A stretch of DNA of 64,000 nucleotides, from contig NC_088310.1 of the NCBI RefSeq assembly GCF_910592395.1, positions 28,908,991 to 28,972,990 on the forward strand, written 5' to 3'. Numbering within the stretch: the first letter of the stretch is position 1; the number at the start of each line of letters is the position of its first letter. The stretch is from Lineus longissimus. Taxonomy: Eukaryota; Nemertea; Pilidiophora; Heteronemertea; Lineidae. Below, piece after piece: positions 61,418-64,000 of this stretch. A program made the translations under genes and the position numbers. The notes under the pieces are model-generated. The model made no database searches, was not told the origin of the DNA, and saw only the letters and a program-made list of their open reading frames with translations.

Positions 61418-62595
61418 AACGCTGTCTCGATTACTCGATCAAATGTAATCACAATAACCTGGAATCAAAAGAAGACAGTGTCCTGTCAGAGACAACTAAA
61501 CAACTTGTCATTTGTCCTTGCCCAAATTGTAGGGACAGCAATCAGGCTCCCACAACACACACTGAACGACAAAGAACTCGTTTTGATTCTGCACGGGGTA
61601 TTGATCTCAAGTGGTAAATGCACGTACAGAGCATTGTTGGCTGATCATAGGCAAAACCAGACATGTCATGAGGCGTGTGAGGGGGGGGGGGGGGGTAGAG
61701 TAGTAATCATGAGAACAATCTAGCAAAGACACTCAAACTGTCCAACCTTCAGAAAGAGTTGCAAGTCAATGTTACTGTTAGAAATAACTTGAAATAAAAC
61801 GAGCTCTTGCGAATGACAGGAGAACAATGCTTTCTGTATCGAGAGACTTGAGCCAGGTAACACGCTCTTAACAGCAGGGACAATGCTTGCCAAGTTAATA
61901 ACCCAAGGCAACAACACCTACACTGTATGCCTCCAGGTTAGATTTTGCATCTAAAACACAATGCACTATAACCCCCCCCCCCCCCGCCGCCCAAAGCTAA
62001 ACACTGCCTAAGGTTCGTCTCATTCTTGCACAAAGGCTGCAATGCAAGTTTACAATAAGTTTAATCAAAATGCCCTAAGTTTTTTGCAATATCATTTTCA
62101 TCATAACAGAGGACATTGCAAGGAATTACAAAGAGTTGAAGATGCAAAATGAGTCCATTGCAAAAACCAAATTTGACTGGAAACTGAATCTCTCCATATT
62201 TAATTTAGCTATAGCTTGGCCTATACCAATAGATTAGAAACATGACAGAACATGGACTGTCATTGGTGGCAACTGACAGTGACAGATTGCATAATATTAA
62301 TAATAGTATTTGAGAGATGCACTGCAAGTGGAAGTTCCTAGACTTCTGAATGAACTAAGATATCATCAGGATGCAAAATTATTCCTAGTGCAGAAACCTC
62401 ATTTGCAAAACTTGACAGAATTGGAGAAACTTTTAACGAAAGAAGGAAAGTCTAGTCACAAAGTACATTGACAATATAATAATAATTGTTACATGACCGA
62501 GTTACAGAGGAAACATCACTGACATGACTGGTAGTGAAACTTCACTCACAAACACAACCAAAAACGAATGTCACGTTCAACAATTGTCGACTTAC

Positions 62596-62862
62596 CAATG
62601 CACGAAGGCAGATGTCACAGTGAAAATTTGCACCAAAGTACGTTGCTTTTGCTCAAGTTGTAGGCCTATAAAATCTTTTATGGCAAGTCGTGATGAATAA
62701 AGTCGAACACGTCTGGAGATCACGAAGCACAGATGGCACAATCACAGGGATTTTCTCTCAAGAATCACAGTCTCAATCAGCTTGTTCTCAAATCGTTTTG
62801 CAGGAGACCGAAGATGCGCACAGCTCAAGGCCTGATGTTACTCATACAAGTCACAAGTAGTT
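62596..62862 (-). other. Proposed non-coding first exon of the sushi-domain gene
   Basis: On the minus strand, gcattg|gtaagtcg at 62596 is a strong splice donor. An acceptor (ttccag) lies near 61457, just before the coding exon. The right limit is set about 30 bp from the TATA-like box. This is inference from splice-site and promoter spacing; no protein is encoded. Confidence 0.4.
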
Positions 62863-62886
62863 TATGACGGCAGAGGGATTGATCCC

Positions 62887-62897
62887 TCCTTATAAAG
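62887..62897 (-). promoter_or_regulatory. TATA-like box for the sushi-domain gene
   Basis: The minus strand reads ctttataagg here, in the right orientation and about 290 bp upstream of the proposed first-exon donor. It would place the transcription start near 62860. The sequence is nearly palindromic, so the strand comes from the gene context. Confidence 0.4.
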
Positions 62898-63499
62898 GAG
62901 CTATAGAGGCAGGCAGCAACCAGTCTAAAGGACAAGGTTCGTCATCGCCATCACGTCACAACAGAGGCAGCAAATGAGAGAGGAGATGGGTTTTTACCCT
63001 TCGATTACCAAGCAGGTCTCCTCCTCAAGCACTAATACACAGCTTTATGGTCGAACAGATATTCTAGAACATTCATATTGTTAAGACAGCTATTACAAAA
63101 GCATATTGGTGTCTTAGAAATGCTGTTTTCGGCTAATTTATTGGACGAAAACATTGGAAAACACACCAAAAGTGAAAACCGCCTGAAAATTAGCCATTTT
63201 GGTCGTAAATGACGTCACTAGAGAGGAAAACCCCAGTGCGCGTGCTCGGTGACCGTGAATGTCAATGTTGCAGGTCACATGATCTTTGAGATTTGAACTT
63301 TCACATTTTGCAATTTCATTGAGGGGAGACAATCTCGAACCTTTACCGGAGTGTCAAACTCTTTTACAGAATCTTTAGCGAGAGGCCAAGCAAAGACAGA
63401 AATCGGGGACATTGCTGGTTCATCGGTAAACCCGTAGACTCTTTCACCAGTCTCCACCATTCACTCATTACAGAGACTGGTACTTGACGGCATTTCACT

Positions 63500-63740
63500 C
63501 GTCATGAACTAGATTAGGGGGCGTCGGCTTCCGCTGTCCGGTCACGTGTTTCTAACAAAGATGGGCAACCTCGAGCCACGGAATACCAGCGCGTTCGGTA
63601 TTGACAGTGCATCTACTGTATGCATGGCTCGCCTCGGGTAAATCAACGAGGCCTCCACAACCCTCCGCAGCGCGGCGGATCATGTACCTGGCATGCCTGG
63701 CCTAGCGAACCGGGGTATCCCTGACCGCATTCTGCGAAGA
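63500..63740. promoter_or_regulatory. CpG-rich patch, possible promoter
   Basis: This segment is visibly richer in CpG than its surroundings (gcgcggcggatc, gggggcgtcggc, cgcgttcgg). It could be a promoter for a gene that continues to the right of the window, or an alternative upstream promoter of the sushi-domain gene. No start codon here leads to a recognisable protein. Confidence 0.3.
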
Positions 63741-64000
63741 GAATATTTTCATATTTTGGAGCTGTTCTCTCCAACCATTTCACAAAGTCATCGGATTTTG
63801 TTGCACGAAATGCAACGTTTTACTGAATCCTAATAGCCTACTGCATAGTTGGAACAAGAAATATTCCAATATCTTGTGTTAGTTTGTTATTGTGCAGGGA
63901 ATAAGTGAAGCTTCATTTTCACTGGGTTCGTTTCGTTGAGAGAGTGAGAGTCGGAGAGTTGAGAGTGAGTGTACAGATGTACAAGCAGGTGTAGCTGCTG

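Noticed and set aside
63275-63460. Minus-strand open frame beginning MVETGERVYGFTDEP with a possible gtaaag donor at 63346
   Set aside because: It could be a first exon, but no family is recognised and no acceptor can be tied to it; the proposed sushi-gene start has its own signal peptide exon.

Overview
The window is nuclear DNA from an animal, most likely a marine invertebrate. The genes are split by GT-AG introns, and the proteins are unmistakable bilaterian orthologues (PPP2R3C, PRORP, an NWD2-type NACHT-WD40 protein and a sushi-domain receptor). Intergenic and intronic DNA is AT-leaning and full of minisatellites, tRNA-derived SINEs and inverted-repeat elements. One element at 50.4-52.1 kb resembles the microsatellite-bearing 'pearl'/DINE-like repeats of molluscs and other spiralians. 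A lophotrochozoan is my best guess, but a deuterostome cannot be excluded from sequence alone.

Layout. 0-2.1 kb: one minus-strand first exon of a glutathione peroxidase with Cys in the selenocysteine position; its remaining exons are not visible and should lie left of the window. 2.5-8.5 kb: three large minisatellites (32, 63 and about 52 bp units), the last two with higher-order structure. 10.4-16.6 kb (minus): a complete 11-coding-exon PPP2R3C (451 aa), all exon phases agreeing. 17.1-22.4 kb (plus): a complete 5-coding-exon PRORP (599 aa), the protein-only RNase P, head-to-head with PPP2R3C across a 464 bp gap; the human orthologues are also neighbours. The donor end of PRORP exon 4 has been amplified into a 74 bp minisatellite, followed by a 26 bp G/C-skewed array in the same intron.

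22.4-27.3 kb: intergenic, with a clean SINE flanked by a 15 bp target duplication. 27.3-38.3 kb (plus): a complete 6-exon NWD2-like gene (1,776 aa) with one GC-AG intron and a 4.7 kb last exon carrying the NACHT and WD40 regions. 38.3-52.6 kb: no gene that I can support; it holds a 762 bp TIR element and the pearl-like element. 52.6-61.4 kb (minus): a complete 8-coding-exon type I membrane protein (679 aa) with signal peptide, six sushi domains, one TM helix and a long cytoplasmic tail with PPxY and LPxY motifs. One of its introns holds a 924 bp foldback transposon with tandemly repeated arms and a 9 bp target duplication. A TATA-containing promoter and non-coding first exon for this gene are proposed at 62.6-62.9 kb.

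The genes do not form an operon or pathway. The one functional arrangement is the shared promoter of PPP2R3C and PRORP. The most unusual features are the repeat structures: twice in this window (GPx and PRORP) the 3' end of a coding exon plus its splice donor has been tandemly duplicated.
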